Assembly (NCBI GenBank): GCA_943324745.2
Contig: CALPMT020000001.1
Location: 141,076 to 205,075 of the forward strand
DNA from: Chitinophaga pinensis
Lineage (GTDB): Bacteria; Bacteroidota; Bacteroidia; Flavobacteriales_D; Crocinitomicaceae
DNA length: 64,000 nt
Direction of reading: 5' to 3'
A program made the position numbers and the translations under genes. A model generated the notes under the pieces. The model was not told where the DNA came from, did not search any database, and saw only the letters and a program-made list of their open reading frames with translations. Positions 36,363 to 46,227 of this stretch are shown here, piece by piece (position 1 is the stretch's first letter; each line of letters opens with the position of its first letter).

Positions 36363-38759
36363 TTATCTCCATAAAGTCACATGTCCCGTATAAATTTCTA
36401 ATTTCCCTAAGATTGTTATAACCTGAATTTTATACGTATATACATCATTAGGTGATTGTATTCCATTGTAAGTTCCGTCCCATCGAGGTCTTAATTCGTT
36501 TGAAGAATAAATCACCTCCCCCCATCGATTATAAAGCGATAAATCAACCGAAACAACCGAAGTTAAAGAAGGTATAAAATAATCATTTATTCCATCTCCA
36601 TTCGGTGTAAATACATTTGGAATATATAAGCTGTAGGGAAAATTGATTTGAATTTTTTGAGTGATTGAATTTGTACAGCCTATAGAATCTTTAATCGTTA
36701 ACGTGACATCGTAAAGACTTGAATCCTCATAGAATGTTTTATCTTCTCGTAAAATACTATACTTACCATTCCCAAAATCCCAAGAATATGAAGAGTATTT
36801 GGGAGATAAATTGATAAATTGAATTTCATTATTAATAATTGGTATTCCTTGATAGATAAAATTAACTGATGGTCGATTTACGATGATTGTAGCAGTATCC
36901 CGTACAGTAAACGTTTTACAATCATCACCAACATAGATAAAATAATCTACTGAAGATTTTGGTTTTACCCATAGTCTATTGGTTGTATCAAATGAAGGTA
37001 TCCATTTAAACGTATACTTTCCATAACCACCTTTTGCACTTGCTTCTAGCATTACAGAATCTCCATAGCAAATAATTGTATCTGGGGACAAATGAGGAAT
37101 TAAAGGAGGACTTGTAATCGTGTACAAAAAACTTACAGATTTCATTTCACCACATCGATCTAATACAGTTAATGTATAATAAGTAGTTTTGGATGGTTTT
37201 AAGGTTCCCTCCTTTTGTGTATCAACTATTTTTTTGTCGTCTTTCCAAGAATATTTATAAAAACCAGCACCTTGAGAAGCATTAGCGATCACTTTAGTTG
37301 GTAAATACGGACAAATTTCAGTGATATTAGCTAACGGAGCAACAAGTAATGGCAAATACTTCATCACTACCACAGTATTCGTTTTTGTTGCAGAATTAAA
37401 ACAAACATCGGTTACTTTTAGAGTATATTGATTATTTGCAGGTGGATTAACAAACATGGAATCTGTTTTTGCATTTGTATCCCATTCAAAAGAATAAGGT
37501 TTTAATCCACCACTTATTTTAGGAACTATATATTTACCTTTTCCTACACAAAAAATTGTGTCATCAGGCATATCGATTGTAATTGGTTCAATATTTTTAA
37601 TATAAAACTTCTTTGTCTCAATATAGGTGTTACCACAAGCATCAGGTAAAATCAAATCCATCAAAATGGAATCCAATCCTTCTTTAATATTATCCTGTAA
37701 ACTAACTATTTCAAAGGTAGTTGATTCCTGTCCTTGGGGAATGGTCAATACAGTTGGTGCTGTAGTTGTATAATCAACACCTTGAGTTGCGGATCCTTTG
37801 TAAATAACAGGTATATCATATTGTTTATCTTTTGATCCTGGCATTTTTTTTAAAGTAATTTTACCTGAAGTACACCCTTCTGCCATAGTGAGGGTATCGT
37901 TAAAATTATCTTTTGAAATTTTGAGATTTAAACCTAATTCTACTTTCGCTGATAAACTATTGGCTTCTAAAAAAATTCCTGAGTCAAAAGCTGCATCACT
38001 TACATCTGCAATAGAAATAATCAAGGTATATTCTTGTCCACATTGAACTGGTGACATTGCCGTTAATACTCGAGTAAATCCATCATATTGAACGGTTGAA
38101 CCAAATCGATTATTTACATAGTATGCAGCATTTGGACTGTTCTGATCATTTACATTGTTTATAGTAACTGGAGTACCATTTGGCAATAATGCAATATTTT
38201 TCTGTCCAATTATTCCTGGTCCTGATATAAAAAATGCAAATAAATCGTTAAACTCTGAACCTACAAATTCAGGATATTCCTCAGAACCAAAAACATATCT
38301 AAACCTAACAGTATCTGATATTGGTTTGAATGTTATTTTTAAAGTTGCAGAATTAAATGTGTTTTTAGGTTCAACTCCTGATTTTGTTTCATTGGCAATA
38401 ATTTGATTCAACATTGCATTTCCACCAAACCCATTATCCATTCCTGCTGAAGCTGAATTATTTGGACCGATAGGGCCTTCATTTCCATAAATTGTTCCTG
38501 TAGTAATTACGATCCCTTTTGATAATCCAATGTTTGATTTGCTACCATCAAAATAACCAATAGAAACAGGTGCGCCTATAAAATCTACCTTATTAATTTT
38601 AACACCTGCACCGACTAAAACATTTTGAACTAAATTGGCTGCATTATCTACTCTTGTAATCAACTGTGCAATAGAAGTATAAGAAAAAGAAAATAATAGC
38701 ATAGCTAGCAAAATAATTTTCACTAAGTAATTTTCACCATTTACTTTCTTTTTATTCAT
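36363..38759 (-). CDS. Type IX-secreted protein with choice-of-anchor L domain and gliding-motility C-terminal signal
   Basis: A 798-residue extracellular or surface protein. It has an N-terminal signal peptide after a charged start (hydrophobic stretch 14-30, likely cut near SIAQ). A choice-of-anchor L-type domain follows at about 35-270 (LVQNVLVGAGVKI, FGSEEYPEFV). Next comes a Calx-beta-like segment around 300-370 (GVDYTT...TIPQGQESTTFEI), two or three Ig/PKD-like modules (CYGDSVMLEASAKGGYGKY; SYSWDFGNG), and the C-terminal gliding-motility-associated domain (IPNVFTPNGDGINDYF...LYNRWGEVIY). That last domain is the type B signal of the type IX secretion system. It likely acts as an adhesin or surface layer protein. 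It abuts the ABC exporter gene with TAAATG. Confidence 0.93.
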   Translation of the reverse strand: MNKKKVNGENYLVKIILLAMLLFSFSYTSIAQLITRVDNAANLVQNVLVGAGVKINKVDFIGAPVSIGYFDGSKSNIGLSKGIVITTGTIYGNEGPIGPNNSASAGMDNGFGGNAMLNQIIANETKSGVEPKNTFNSATLKITFKPISDTVRFRYVFGSEEYPEFVGSEFNDLFAFFISGPGIIGQKNIALLPNGTPVTINNVNDQNSPNAAYYVNNRFGSTVQYDGFTRVLTAMSPVQCGQEYTLIISIADVSDAAFDSGIFLEANSLSAKVELGLNLKISKDNFNDTLTMAEGCTSGKITLKKMPGSKDKQYDIPVIYKGSATQGVDYTTTAPTVLTIPQGQESTTFEIVSLQDNIKEGLDSILMDLILPDACGNTYIETKKFYIKNIEPITIDMPDDTIFCVGKGKYIVPKISGGLKPYSFEWDTNAKTDSMFVNPPANNQYTLKVTDVCFNSATKTNTVVVMKYLPLLVAPLANITEICPYLPTKVIANASQGAGFYKYSWKDDKKIVDTQKEGTLKPSKTTYYTLTVLDRCGEMKSVSFLYTITSPPLIPHLSPDTIICYGDSVMLEASAKGGYGKYTFKWIPSFDTTNRLWVKPKSSVDYFIYVGDDCKTFTVRDTATIIVNRPSVNFIYQGIPIINNEIQFINLSPKYSSYSWDFGNGKYSILREDKTFYEDSSLYDVTLTIKDSIGCTNSITQKIQINFPYSLYIPNVFTPNGDGINDYFIPSLTSVVSVDLSLYNRWGEVIYSSNELRPRWDGTYNGIQSPNDVYTYKIQVITILGKLEIYTGHVTLWR

Positions 38760-40601
38760 TTACATTCCTTGCATATTACATAACGAGTAATAGAATCCTC
38801 TTTTGTCAATTAATTCTGTATGTGTCCCTTGCTCTACAATTTTACCTTTTTGAAGAACTACAATTAAATCTGCATTTTTTATTGTACTCAAACGATGTGC
38901 AATTACTAAAGAAGTACGATTTTTCATTAATTTTTCAAGAGCATCTTGAACCAATTTTTCACTTTCCGTATCTAATGCGGAAGTTGCTTCGTCTAAAATT
39001 AGAATCGATGGGTTTCTTAGTACCGCTCGTGCAATACTTATACGTTGTTTTTGTCCACCCGAAAGTTTATTTCCACGCTCACCTATATTGGTATCATATC
39101 CGTTTTCTAAAGACAAAATAAAATCATGTGCATTTGCAATTTTAGCCGCTTCAATAATATCTTTTTCGTTTGCTGTCGTTAATCCAAAAGCGATATTATT
39201 TCGAACAGTATCATTAAACAAAATAGATTCTTGCGTAACCATACCTATATGACTACGTAAATCCACAATAGATGCGTCTTTTATGTTTACGTCATCAAAT
39301 AATATTTCTCCTTCTTGAATATCATAGAATCGAGGCAATAAATCTGAAATTGTTGATTTACCACTCCCCGACTCTCCTACTAAGGCAACAGTTTTTCCTT
39401 GTGGAATAAAGAGATCAATGTTTTTCAACACCCATTCATCTTTGTATTTGAAACTAATGTTCTTGTATGAAATACCATTTTTCAATACATCTAAAGGAAT
39501 AGGTTGTGCATTTTCATATATTTTTTCATCTGTTTCCAATATTTCGTTTATTCTAACTTGAGAAACTTCTGCTTTGTTTAAGAAACTGATACAAGTTGCT
39601 ACACTTGATATCGGACGCAATAATTGAGAAAAAACAATTATAAAAGTTAAAAACTCTTCTCCTTTTAGATGAGATGAACTTTTGGTATCTAAAATCATAC
39701 TACCTCCATACCAAACGATGCCTATTAAAACTACAGAACCTAAAAATTCGTTCAAAGGGGATGACATATCTTGTTTACGAAAAGTCAGTGTTGTTAATTT
39801 TTGGTGTTTTAAGTTAATAGCATTAAATATTTTATTGACATATGGAATCGCATTAAAGGCTTTTATTACTCGTATCCCACTTAAATTTTCATCTAATGCA
39901 GAAAACAATATACCCATTTGTTCCTGTTGTTCTTTGGCTGTTTTTTTTAGACTTTTTCGAATCAATGAAATAATTAAAGCTGAAACAGGTAATAGTATTA
40001 GAGAAAAAAGAGTCAAGGAAGGGCTCCAATAAATCAGAACACCTAAATAGGTAATTATTGCGATTGGTTCTCTAAAAATTAATTCTAACATACAAATTAC
40101 CGCAATTTCAATCTCATTTACATCTGAATTCATGCGCGACATAATATCTCCCTTACGTTCGTTTGTATAGAACGATAAAGGTAAACGCATTGCTTTTTCA
40201 AATAAATCATCTCTTAAATCACGAACAACAGCCATTCTTAAAAACGATTGAAAATAAACAGCCAAATAACGAGAAACATTCTTCAAAAAGAAAGAAGTTA
40301 GCATTACCATGCAAATAAAAAACAATGCATCTTTAGGATCTTTAAGAACCATTTGCTGCATAAAATACTCAAACGACTTAGAACAATACTTAAAGAAATT
40401 CAAAAAACCTCCATCATACATTGGTTTAGTTACAACAGCTATTTTCTCCGAAGGATTTCTGAAAATGAGTTGTAAAAAAGGCACAAAAAGTACCAAGGAA
40501 ACTAAGTTAAAAATTACAAAAAACAAATTTGAAATGATCACTAAAATCGCGGTCAATCTATATTTGAATGTGAGTCTATAAATATCTAATAATGCTTTCA
40601 C
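38760..40601 (-). CDS. ABC exporter, MsbA-like (permease fused to ATPase)
   Basis: A 613-residue half-transporter working as homodimer, flipping or exporting a lipid, glycolipid or peptide. Residues 1 to about 330 hold six membrane helices of the type I exporter fold. The ATPase domain follows, with Walker A GESGSGKST (about residue 405), the ABC signature LSGGQKQR and Walker B ILILDEATSALD. The gene starts with GTG, which overlaps the TAG stop of the GlmU-like gene (TAGTG); no better ATG is near, and the GTG reading gives a sensible N-terminus. It may be the lipid A flippase MsbA, but the sequence cannot settle this. The T9SS protein gene begins at once after its stop. Confidence 0.92.
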   Translation of the reverse strand: MKALLDIYRLTFKYRLTAILVIISNLFFVIFNLVSLVLFVPFLQLIFRNPSEKIAVVTKPMYDGGFLNFFKYCSKSFEYFMQQMVLKDPKDALFFICMVMLTSFFLKNVSRYLAVYFQSFLRMAVVRDLRDDLFEKAMRLPLSFYTNERKGDIMSRMNSDVNEIEIAVICMLELIFREPIAIITYLGVLIYWSPSLTLFSLILLPVSALIISLIRKSLKKTAKEQQEQMGILFSALDENLSGIRVIKAFNAIPYVNKIFNAINLKHQKLTTLTFRKQDMSSPLNEFLGSVVLIGIVWYGGSMILDTKSSSHLKGEEFLTFIIVFSQLLRPISSVATCISFLNKAEVSQVRINEILETDEKIYENAQPIPLDVLKNGISYKNISFKYKDEWVLKNIDLFIPQGKTVALVGESGSGKSTISDLLPRFYDIQEGEILFDDVNIKDASIVDLRSHIGMVTQESILFNDTVRNNIAFGLTTANEKDIIEAAKIANAHDFILSLENGYDTNIGERGNKLSGGQKQRISIARAVLRNPSILILDEATSALDTESEKLVQDALEKLMKNRTSLVIAHRLSTIKNADLIVVLQKGKIVEQGTHTELIDKRGFYYSLCNMQGM

Positions 40602-41758
40602 TAAAAATTGCTTGTTTTTAAAAATTCAAAAATAATTCTATCACCTTCTGTAAACGCTACATGTCTACGTTCCATCATTGCTTCTGCAACTTGAATTGCT
40701 TTAGTTAAATCAAAAGGGACAGTACCATCAGCACCTCCCCAAGTAAATGATTTAATCAATTTATCAGGAAATCCAGCACCGTAGATATTTGCAGAAACAC
40801 CAACAACACTTGCAGTATTAAACATTGTATTGATTCCACATTTACTATGATCTCCCATAACTAATCCCATAAAAGTAATATCCGTATTTTCTAATTTGTT
40901 AGATTCGTACGAATACGCTTTCACCGTAGAATAATTATTTTTTAGATTTGAAGAATTTGTATCTGCGCCTAAATTACACCATTCACCCAATACAGCATTA
41001 CCAAGAAATCCATCGTGCCCTTTGTTAGAATAAGATTGAAAAACAACATTATTCACTTCACCACCTACACGACAATGTGGACCAATAGTTGTGGGTCCAT
41101 AAATTTTCGTAGCTAACTTCACACACCCTTCTTCACCTAAAGCAAATGGTCCACGAATAACAGAGCCTTCCATCACCTCTGAATTTTCTCCTAAGTATAT
41201 TGGTCCAGTCGAAGTGTTCAAAATACACCCTTCTATTTTAACCCCTTCTTCGATAAACAATTGATCTAATTCACCAATAATTGTATTGGATTTAGAAATT
41301 CCACACGACTTTCGTCCTTCCGTTAAAAAAGCGAAGTCTAAAGGCAATACCTCTCCATTGCGCTGAAATAAATCCCAACGATTTTTCAAAATTACCAATG
41401 GTTCTCCAACATACTTAATTTTATTCGATGGATTTTTCCCTACTTCTAAAATCCATTCATCCCCTTCCATTAGAATGTCACCTTCTTCCAATTCTTGAGC
41501 AACTGCCACTAATTCTTCTGTTGGAATTACAGCACCATTAATTCTCCAAGTATATTCATTCGTACTTGGAAATTTTGTTTCCAAATATTTTTCAGTTTCA
41601 AAAAAGATTTCCGAATTTGGACATAACTCCTCCCAACGTTCGTTGTTTGTAAGAATCCCCATACGTAAGTTTGCAACTGGTCGTGTAAGAGTTAGAGGCG
41701 CTAAGCGCAAGTGAAGACCGTTATCGGCGAGTAGTAGTTTCATGTTTTTTTCTTTCAT
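40601..41758 (-). CDS. GlmU-like sugar nucleotidyltransferase with left-handed beta-helix
   Basis: A 385-residue protein annotated in Bacteroidota as GlmU family (NTP_transf_4 type). The N-terminal half is a degenerate nucleotidyltransferase fold: LLLADNGLHLRLAPLTLTRPVANLRMG, without the classical GxGTR/K loop. The C-terminal half has hexapeptide-type repeats forming a beta-helix (GPFALGEEG, IYGPTTIGPHCRVGG). The real activity is uncertain; such proteins may transfer an acyl group to or activate a hexose phosphate. ATG 41758 is used; ATG 41743 (MKLLLADNG) is equally possible. It overlaps the ABC exporter start by one base. A 20-bp tandem repeat array lies directly upstream. Confidence 0.85.
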   Translation of the reverse strand: MKEKNMKLLLADNGLHLRLAPLTLTRPVANLRMGILTNNERWEELCPNSEIFFETEKYLETKFPSTNEYTWRINGAVIPTEELVAVAQELEEGDILMEGDEWILEVGKNPSNKIKYVGEPLVILKNRWDLFQRNGEVLPLDFAFLTEGRKSCGISKSNTIIGELDQLFIEEGVKIEGCILNTSTGPIYLGENSEVMEGSVIRGPFALGEEGCVKLATKIYGPTTIGPHCRVGGEVNNVVFQSYSNKGHDGFLGNAVLGEWCNLGADTNSSNLKNNYSTVKAYSYESNKLENTDITFMGLVMGDHSKCGINTMFNTASVVGVSANIYGAGFPDKLIKSFTWGGADGTVPFDLTKAIQVAEAMMERRHVAFTEGDRIIFEFLKTSNF

Positions 41759-41775
41759 TTTATTTTATAAAATGG

Positions 41776-41869
41776 GGATGTTGCAGTGCAACATCCTTAC
41801 TGACACTGCAACATCCTTACTGACAGTGCAACATCCATACTGACAGTGCAACATCCTTACAGGGCATCC
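41776..41869. repeat. Tandem array of a 20-bp repeat containing TGCAACATCC
   Basis: Four copies of TGCAACATCC begin at 41787, 41807, 41827 and 41847, exactly 20 bases apart. The full unit is close to TGCAACATCCTTACTGACAG. A shortened copy lies near 41864, reaching the stop codon of the symporter gene. At the left end GGATGTTGCA (41776-41785) and TGCAACATCC (41787-41796) form a 10-bp palindrome around one base. The array fills the gap between the symporter stop and the GlmU-like gene start. Confidence 0.9.
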
Positions 41870-43378
41870 TTACAGTTGTCCTTCCTTATTTGGCACTCCT
41901 AAGGATATTATCCAGAGACCAATAAAGGTTAGTAATCCATTTAGAATCAATAATTCGTAACCAAATTTGTAGCCCAAGAACCAGTTTTCAGAGTTTGTTG
42001 CAATAAGATAACAGATCGATGGTGCGGTTAAACAGATAATTAGGGAGAACTTATCGCGAACTTGGCGTTTAGTGAAAATTCCGAAAGTAAACAAACCGAG
42101 CAGCGGTCCATAAGTATAAGAAGCGATTTTCAGGATTGTTCCTATCAAATCACTTCCAGGATTTTTGGAAATATAGACTTCTGTTCCTAAAATGATCAAC
42201 AAAAACAAAAGGGAAAAACCAATGTGAACGAATAACTGTAAACGTTTTTTCTGTTTTTCATCTCTTTTGTAAAAATTTAGAAAATCGACACAAAACCCTG
42301 TTGTAAGCGCTGCTAACGCACTATCTGCAGATGCATAAGACGATGCGGTTATTCCGAGCAAGAAAAATATACCTGCAATTGTACCGAAACTTCCCAGTGC
42401 CAGTGTTGGGAAAACGTTATCAGTCACAACCTTTCCTTCTTTCATTGGCAATGAAATTCCTTTTTGATTTGCATAAACATACAAAGCACCACCTAAAATT
42501 AAAAACAAGAAATTAACAAAAACAAGAATAGTTGTAAATGAATACATATTTTTCTGTGCATCCTTTAAGGATTTACACGTTAAATTTTTCTGCATTAAAT
42601 CTTGATCTAAGCCGGTCATAGCGATAGCTAAGAACATACCTCCAAAAAATTGTTTAGGAAAATACACTGTTGATTTCACGTCTTCAAAAAAGAAAATTTT
42701 CGTCATAGAGTTTCCAGAATCAGTCTTTGTTTTTGTAATTAGATCAAATAGTCCAAATAAATTTACATCCAACACATTTGCTATCACAGCTGTACATAAA
42801 ATAACTGCACTAATCAAAAAAAATGTTTGAAACGTATCTGTATAAACGATTGTTTTTATTCCTCCTTTAAAAGTATACACCCAAATTAATGCCACGGTAA
42901 CAAAAGCAGTAACCCAATATGGAACGCCTAAATCTTCAAACAAAAATAACTGAAGAACATAAGTTGCTAAATATAATCGTATAGCAGACCCTAAGGTTCT
43001 TGAAAGAATAAAAAATCCTGCTCCAGTTTTATAGGTCATGAATCCAAATCGTTCTTGCAGGTATTGATAAATCGACACCACATTCATACGATAATAAATC
43101 GGCATCAACACCTTAGCAATTATCAGATAACCCAACACATATCCTAAAACAATTTGAAAATACGCCATACTTTCGGTAAGTACTTTTCCAGGAACAGATA
43201 TAAATGTTACACCTGAAAGCGAAGCACCAATCATACCAAAAGCAACCAAATACCAAGGACTTTGTTTATTTCCTGTAAAAAAAGTATCAGAATCTGTGTT
43301 TCGTGAAGTTACGAAAGCGATTAAAATCAACACTAAAAAATACGAAATCAGTACTGTAGCAACTAAAATTGGGGTCAT
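41870..43378 (-). CDS. Sodium:solute symporter (SSS family)
   Basis: A 502-residue inner membrane protein with about 13 hydrophobic helices that couples sodium entry to solute uptake. The beginning FTGNKQSPWYLVAFGMIGASLSGVTFISVPG matches the family's helix 1-2 region, including the conserved SLSGVTF segment. GLDQDLMQKNLTCKSLKDAQKNM is the familiar intracellular helix/loop block, and ASSYASADSALAALTT carries the expected Ser residues of the second sodium-site helix. Substrate unknown; Bacteroidota homologues are assigned to sugars, sialic acid or amino acids. The 20-bp repeat array begins within its 3' end. It is divergent from the TPR gene. Confidence 0.93.
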   Translation of the reverse strand: MTPILVATVLISYFLVLILIAFVTSRNTDSDTFFTGNKQSPWYLVAFGMIGASLSGVTFISVPGKVLTESMAYFQIVLGYVLGYLIIAKVLMPIYYRMNVVSIYQYLQERFGFMTYKTGAGFFILSRTLGSAIRLYLATYVLQLFLFEDLGVPYWVTAFVTVALIWVYTFKGGIKTIVYTDTFQTFFLISAVILCTAVIANVLDVNLFGLFDLITKTKTDSGNSMTKIFFFEDVKSTVYFPKQFFGGMFLAIAMTGLDQDLMQKNLTCKSLKDAQKNMYSFTTILVFVNFLFLILGGALYVYANQKGISLPMKEGKVVTDNVFPTLALGSFGTIAGIFFLLGITASSYASADSALAALTTGFCVDFLNFYKRDEKQKKRLQLFVHIGFSLLFLLIILGTEVYISKNPGSDLIGTILKIASYTYGPLLGLFTFGIFTKRQVRDKFSLIICLTAPSICYLIATNSENWFLGYKFGYELLILNGLLTFIGLWIISLGVPNKEGQL

Positions 43379-43491
43379 TCAATATTTATATAAAGTAAAC
43401 GCTAAATTAAAAGATTTTTTTGCAATTTTAGTTATAATATAGCGTTAATTATCATCCTTTCACTTTCATTCTTTTTTTATTCGTTTTTAGC

Positions 43492-43499
43492 TATCTTTG
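43492..43499 (+). promoter_or_regulatory. Possible -7 element for the TPR gene
   Basis: TATCTTTG matches TANNTTTG 25 bases before the ATG at 43525. No clear -33 TTG is seen. Confidence 0.35.
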
Positions 43500-43524
43500 T
43501 TAAATAAAATTGGCTTATATCCCT

Positions 43525-44262
43525 ATGAAAAACATAGTTTTATTAATTGTTTTTATGTTTTACATTCCTGTTTTTTTTTGTCAAAAAGCAGAAGTTCATT
43601 TGGAAGCTGGAATTGCAAAAGAAGCGGAAGGAAATTACAAAGCTGCCATCCTAGAATATAATAAAGCTTTAAAAATAAACAATCATTACGTTGAGGCTTT
43701 TGTAAATAGAGGAATCGCTAAAAATTATTTAGGAGACTTTAGAGGAGCTATTCTCGATTACAATCATGCTTTAATGATCAATCCAAATTCTTCTGAAACA
43801 TATAATTTACGAGGAGAAATCCATAATACATTGGGAGAATATAAAGAAGCCATTTCTGATTTCAATCAAACTATTCATCTCAATAAAAAACATGCTAAAG
43901 CTTTTTACAATCGAGGGAATTCAAATCAAGCCGTTGGGCATTACAAAAAAGCAATTAAGGATTATTTAAAATCTATTTCTATCAATAATTCATTCCCAGA
44001 TGTATTTTTCGAACTAGGAAATGTATACACCATGCAAGGAAATTATTCAGAATCTATAGTCAATTATGATCAATCGATAAGTTTAAAAACGGATTATGCA
44101 AGAGCTTACATAGCACGTGGACTTGCTAAAATTAAGATTGGAGAGCACAGTAGTGGGTGTGGTGATTTTACAAAAGCAGAGGAATTAGGCGATAAGACTG
44201 TTCAATATATGATTCAGTTATACTGCGAGAAAAAAGTGAAAAATGAAGAAGAAACGAAGTGA
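43525..44262 (+). CDS. Secreted TPR repeat protein
   Basis: A 245-residue protein with a signal peptide (MKNIVLLIVFMFYIPVFFCQ) and five to six tetratricopeptide repeats. The repeats are visible as successive units ending in Asn/Pro turns: GNYKAAILEYNKALKIN, GDFRGAILDYNHALMIN, GEYKEAISDFNQTIHLN, GHYKKAIKDYLKSISIN and GNYSESIVNYDQSISLK. A final half-unit has cysteines (SSGCGDF and a terminal YC). Likely a periplasmic scaffold; the partner is unknown. The start is set at ATG 43525; a TTG at 43510 would put five unlikely residues before the signal peptide. recQ follows 46 bases later. Confidence 0.88.
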   Translation: MKNIVLLIVFMFYIPVFFCQKAEVHLEAGIAKEAEGNYKAAILEYNKALKINNHYVEAFVNRGIAKNYLGDFRGAILDYNHALMINPNSSETYNLRGEIHNTLGEYKEAISDFNQTIHLNKKHAKAFYNRGNSNQAVGHYKKAIKDYLKSISINNSFPDVFFELGNVYTMQGNYSESIVNYDQSISLKTDYARAYIARGLAKIKIGEHSSGCGDFTKAEELGDKTVQYMIQLYCEKKVKNEEETK

Positions 44263-44308
44263 CAGACTTTCAAGCATCTAAGAAATTTCATATTCAGTTA
44301 AACAATTA

Positions 44309-46198
44309 ATGAACAAAAGTCAAGAAATATTAAAAAAATACTGGGGATTCGATTCATTTCGAGCGATGCAGGAAGATATAATTGACTCAGCGATATACGG
44401 AAAAGATACCGTAGCATTGATGCCAACGGGTGGTGGTAAATCTATTTGTTTTCAGATCCCTGGTATAGCTCGCGAAGGAATTTGTCTCGTGATATCACCT
44501 TTGATTTCTTTGATGCAAGATCAAGTAGAACAACTGGAAACGAAAGGAATACGTGCAAAGGCCATCACGAGTATGATGAGTTATCGCGAAATTGATATCA
44601 CGTTGGATAATGCAAAATTTGACGGACTCGATTTTTTGTATACATCTCCAGAACGATTACAATCCCGACTATTTATTGAGCGATTTAAGCAAATGAAAGT
44701 TTCTCTCATCGTCGTCGATGAAGCGCATTGTATTTCAGAATGGGGGCATGATTTCAGACCTCCCTATCGGAAAATTTCTGAATTAAGAAAATACCATCCG
44801 GAGGTGCCTATCATCGCATTGACGGCTACTGCAACAAAAGAAGTTAAAGAAGATATTATTTTACAATTAGACCTAAAAAATCCAACTGTGTTTGAAACTT
44901 CTTTTCAACGGATCAATTTAAGTTACGAAGTTCATACAGTCGAAAATAAACAACAAGCTTTATTAAAATGGGTCCAAAAATTTCCACATATGTGTGGGAT
45001 TATTTATTGTCAAACTCGTAAGTCTGTGAAAGAGGTCGCGAATTTCTTGTTAAATCAAGGGATCAAAACCGGAATCTATCATGGTGGATTAGATGCATCA
45101 ATGCGAAACACAATGATGACTAGCTGGATGAATGATGAAACACATGTCATGATTGCAACTAACGCATTTGGCATGGGTATTGACAAACCAAACGTTCGTT
45201 ATGTTATTCATTATGAATTTCCTAACAACATAGAGGCATATTTTCAAGAGGCTGGGCGGGCAGGTCGTGACGGAAAGGAATCTCGTACGTTGGTATTATT
45301 AAATTCTCGAGATATTTCAATGACAAATGAAACAGTTGAAAAACAGTTCCCTCCTATTCACGTTGTAAAATCTACTTATAGGGCACTTTGTAACCATTTA
45401 AAACTAGCCATTGGATCTGGGGAAGGTGAATCTTTTCCTGTTAAACTAAATGAATTATGTAAAGCATATAAATTAGAAATAATCGAAACATATCAATCAT
45501 TAAAAATACTTGAAATGAATGGAGATATCCTATTCAATGAAAGTACTTTTAGTCCTACTCGTTTAAAGTTTTCAGTTGGTAACACTGTACTTTACAGTTT
45601 TCAAATTAAATACGAAAAAGTTGCTAAATTAATCAGTTTTTTAAGCCGAAGTTATCCCGGAATTTTTGATCATTTTTTTGAATTAGACGAAACAATTTGT
45701 TCTTCAAAAATTGGTGTTAGTTTAAAAGAATTAGAGAATCAGTTAATTTTTTTGGAACAAAATGGTATTATAGATATCACTTGGAAATCCGATTTACCTA
45801 AAGTCACATTTTTACATGAACGTTTACCAGATGACTATATGCGTGTATCAGATGAAGTATATCATAATCGAAAAATAAGAGCATTTAAACGTTGGGAAAA
45901 CATGCAGAAATATTTGTTATCATCTCATTGTCGTGAGCAGTTTATTCTCAACTATTTTGGACAGGAAATAGAAAAATGTGGTAAATGTGATTTTTGTAAA
46001 AACCTAAAAAATGTAGCTATCTCTATTGATGAACTTAAAAACATATTATTGAATCAATTACATGAAAAATCAATAAGTTTGGACGAGATATTGATGATAA
46101 ATGATACAATTCATACTGAGAACATAAAAAATGCGCTAAATTCTTTAATTTTACAGGAATTAATAATTTTCGAAAATGGAAAATATTTAATCAACTAA
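44309..46198 (+). CDS. recQ: ATP-dependent DNA helicase RecQ
   Basis: A 629-residue 3'-5' DNA helicase for repair and replication fork processing. Motif I is MPTGGGKSICFQIPG (about residues 39-53). Motif II is DEAHCISEWGHDFRPPY, with the aromatic-rich loop intact. Motif VI is EAGRAGRDGKESR. The RecQ-type zinc-binding cysteines are seen in SSHCREQFILNYFG and EKCGKCDFCK. The short C-terminus after it looks like a reduced winged-helix region; a clear HRDC domain is not evident. In this phylum several RecQ copies are usual, so this may be a paralogue. A hairpin follows the stop codon. Confidence 0.96.
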   Translation: MNKSQEILKKYWGFDSFRAMQEDIIDSAIYGKDTVALMPTGGGKSICFQIPGIAREGICLVISPLISLMQDQVEQLETKGIRAKAITSMMSYREIDITLDNAKFDGLDFLYTSPERLQSRLFIERFKQMKVSLIVVDEAHCISEWGHDFRPPYRKISELRKYHPEVPIIALTATATKEVKEDIILQLDLKNPTVFETSFQRINLSYEVHTVENKQQALLKWVQKFPHMCGIIYCQTRKSVKEVANFLLNQGIKTGIYHGGLDASMRNTMMTSWMNDETHVMIATNAFGMGIDKPNVRYVIHYEFPNNIEAYFQEAGRAGRDGKESRTLVLLNSRDISMTNETVEKQFPPIHVVKSTYRALCNHLKLAIGSGEGESFPVKLNELCKAYKLEIIETYQSLKILEMNGDILFNESTFSPTRLKFSVGNTVLYSFQIKYEKVAKLISFLSRSYPGIFDHFFELDETICSSKIGVSLKELENQLIFLEQNGIIDITWKSDLPKVTFLHERLPDDYMRVSDEVYHNRKIRAFKRWENMQKYLLSSHCREQFILNYFGQEIEKCGKCDFCKNLKNVAISIDELKNILLNQLHEKSISLDEILMINDTIHTENIKNALNSLILQELIIFENGKYLIN

Positions 46199-46227
46199 AC
46201 CTATTTTCTTCGCAACGAATAGGTTTA
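46196..46227 (+). terminator. Hairpin at the recQ stop codon
   Basis: A 10-bp perfect stem pairs TAAACCTATT (46196-46205) with AATAGGTTTA (46218-46227) around a 12-base loop. The left arm begins with the recQ TAA. There is no T-run directly after it, so termination strength is uncertain. The rest of the gap to 46458 shows nothing else I can assign. Confidence 0.55.

Noticed and set aside
41776..41869. CRISPR array
   Set aside because: The 20-bp units are contiguous with no unique spacers and no cas genes are near; it is a simple tandem repeat.
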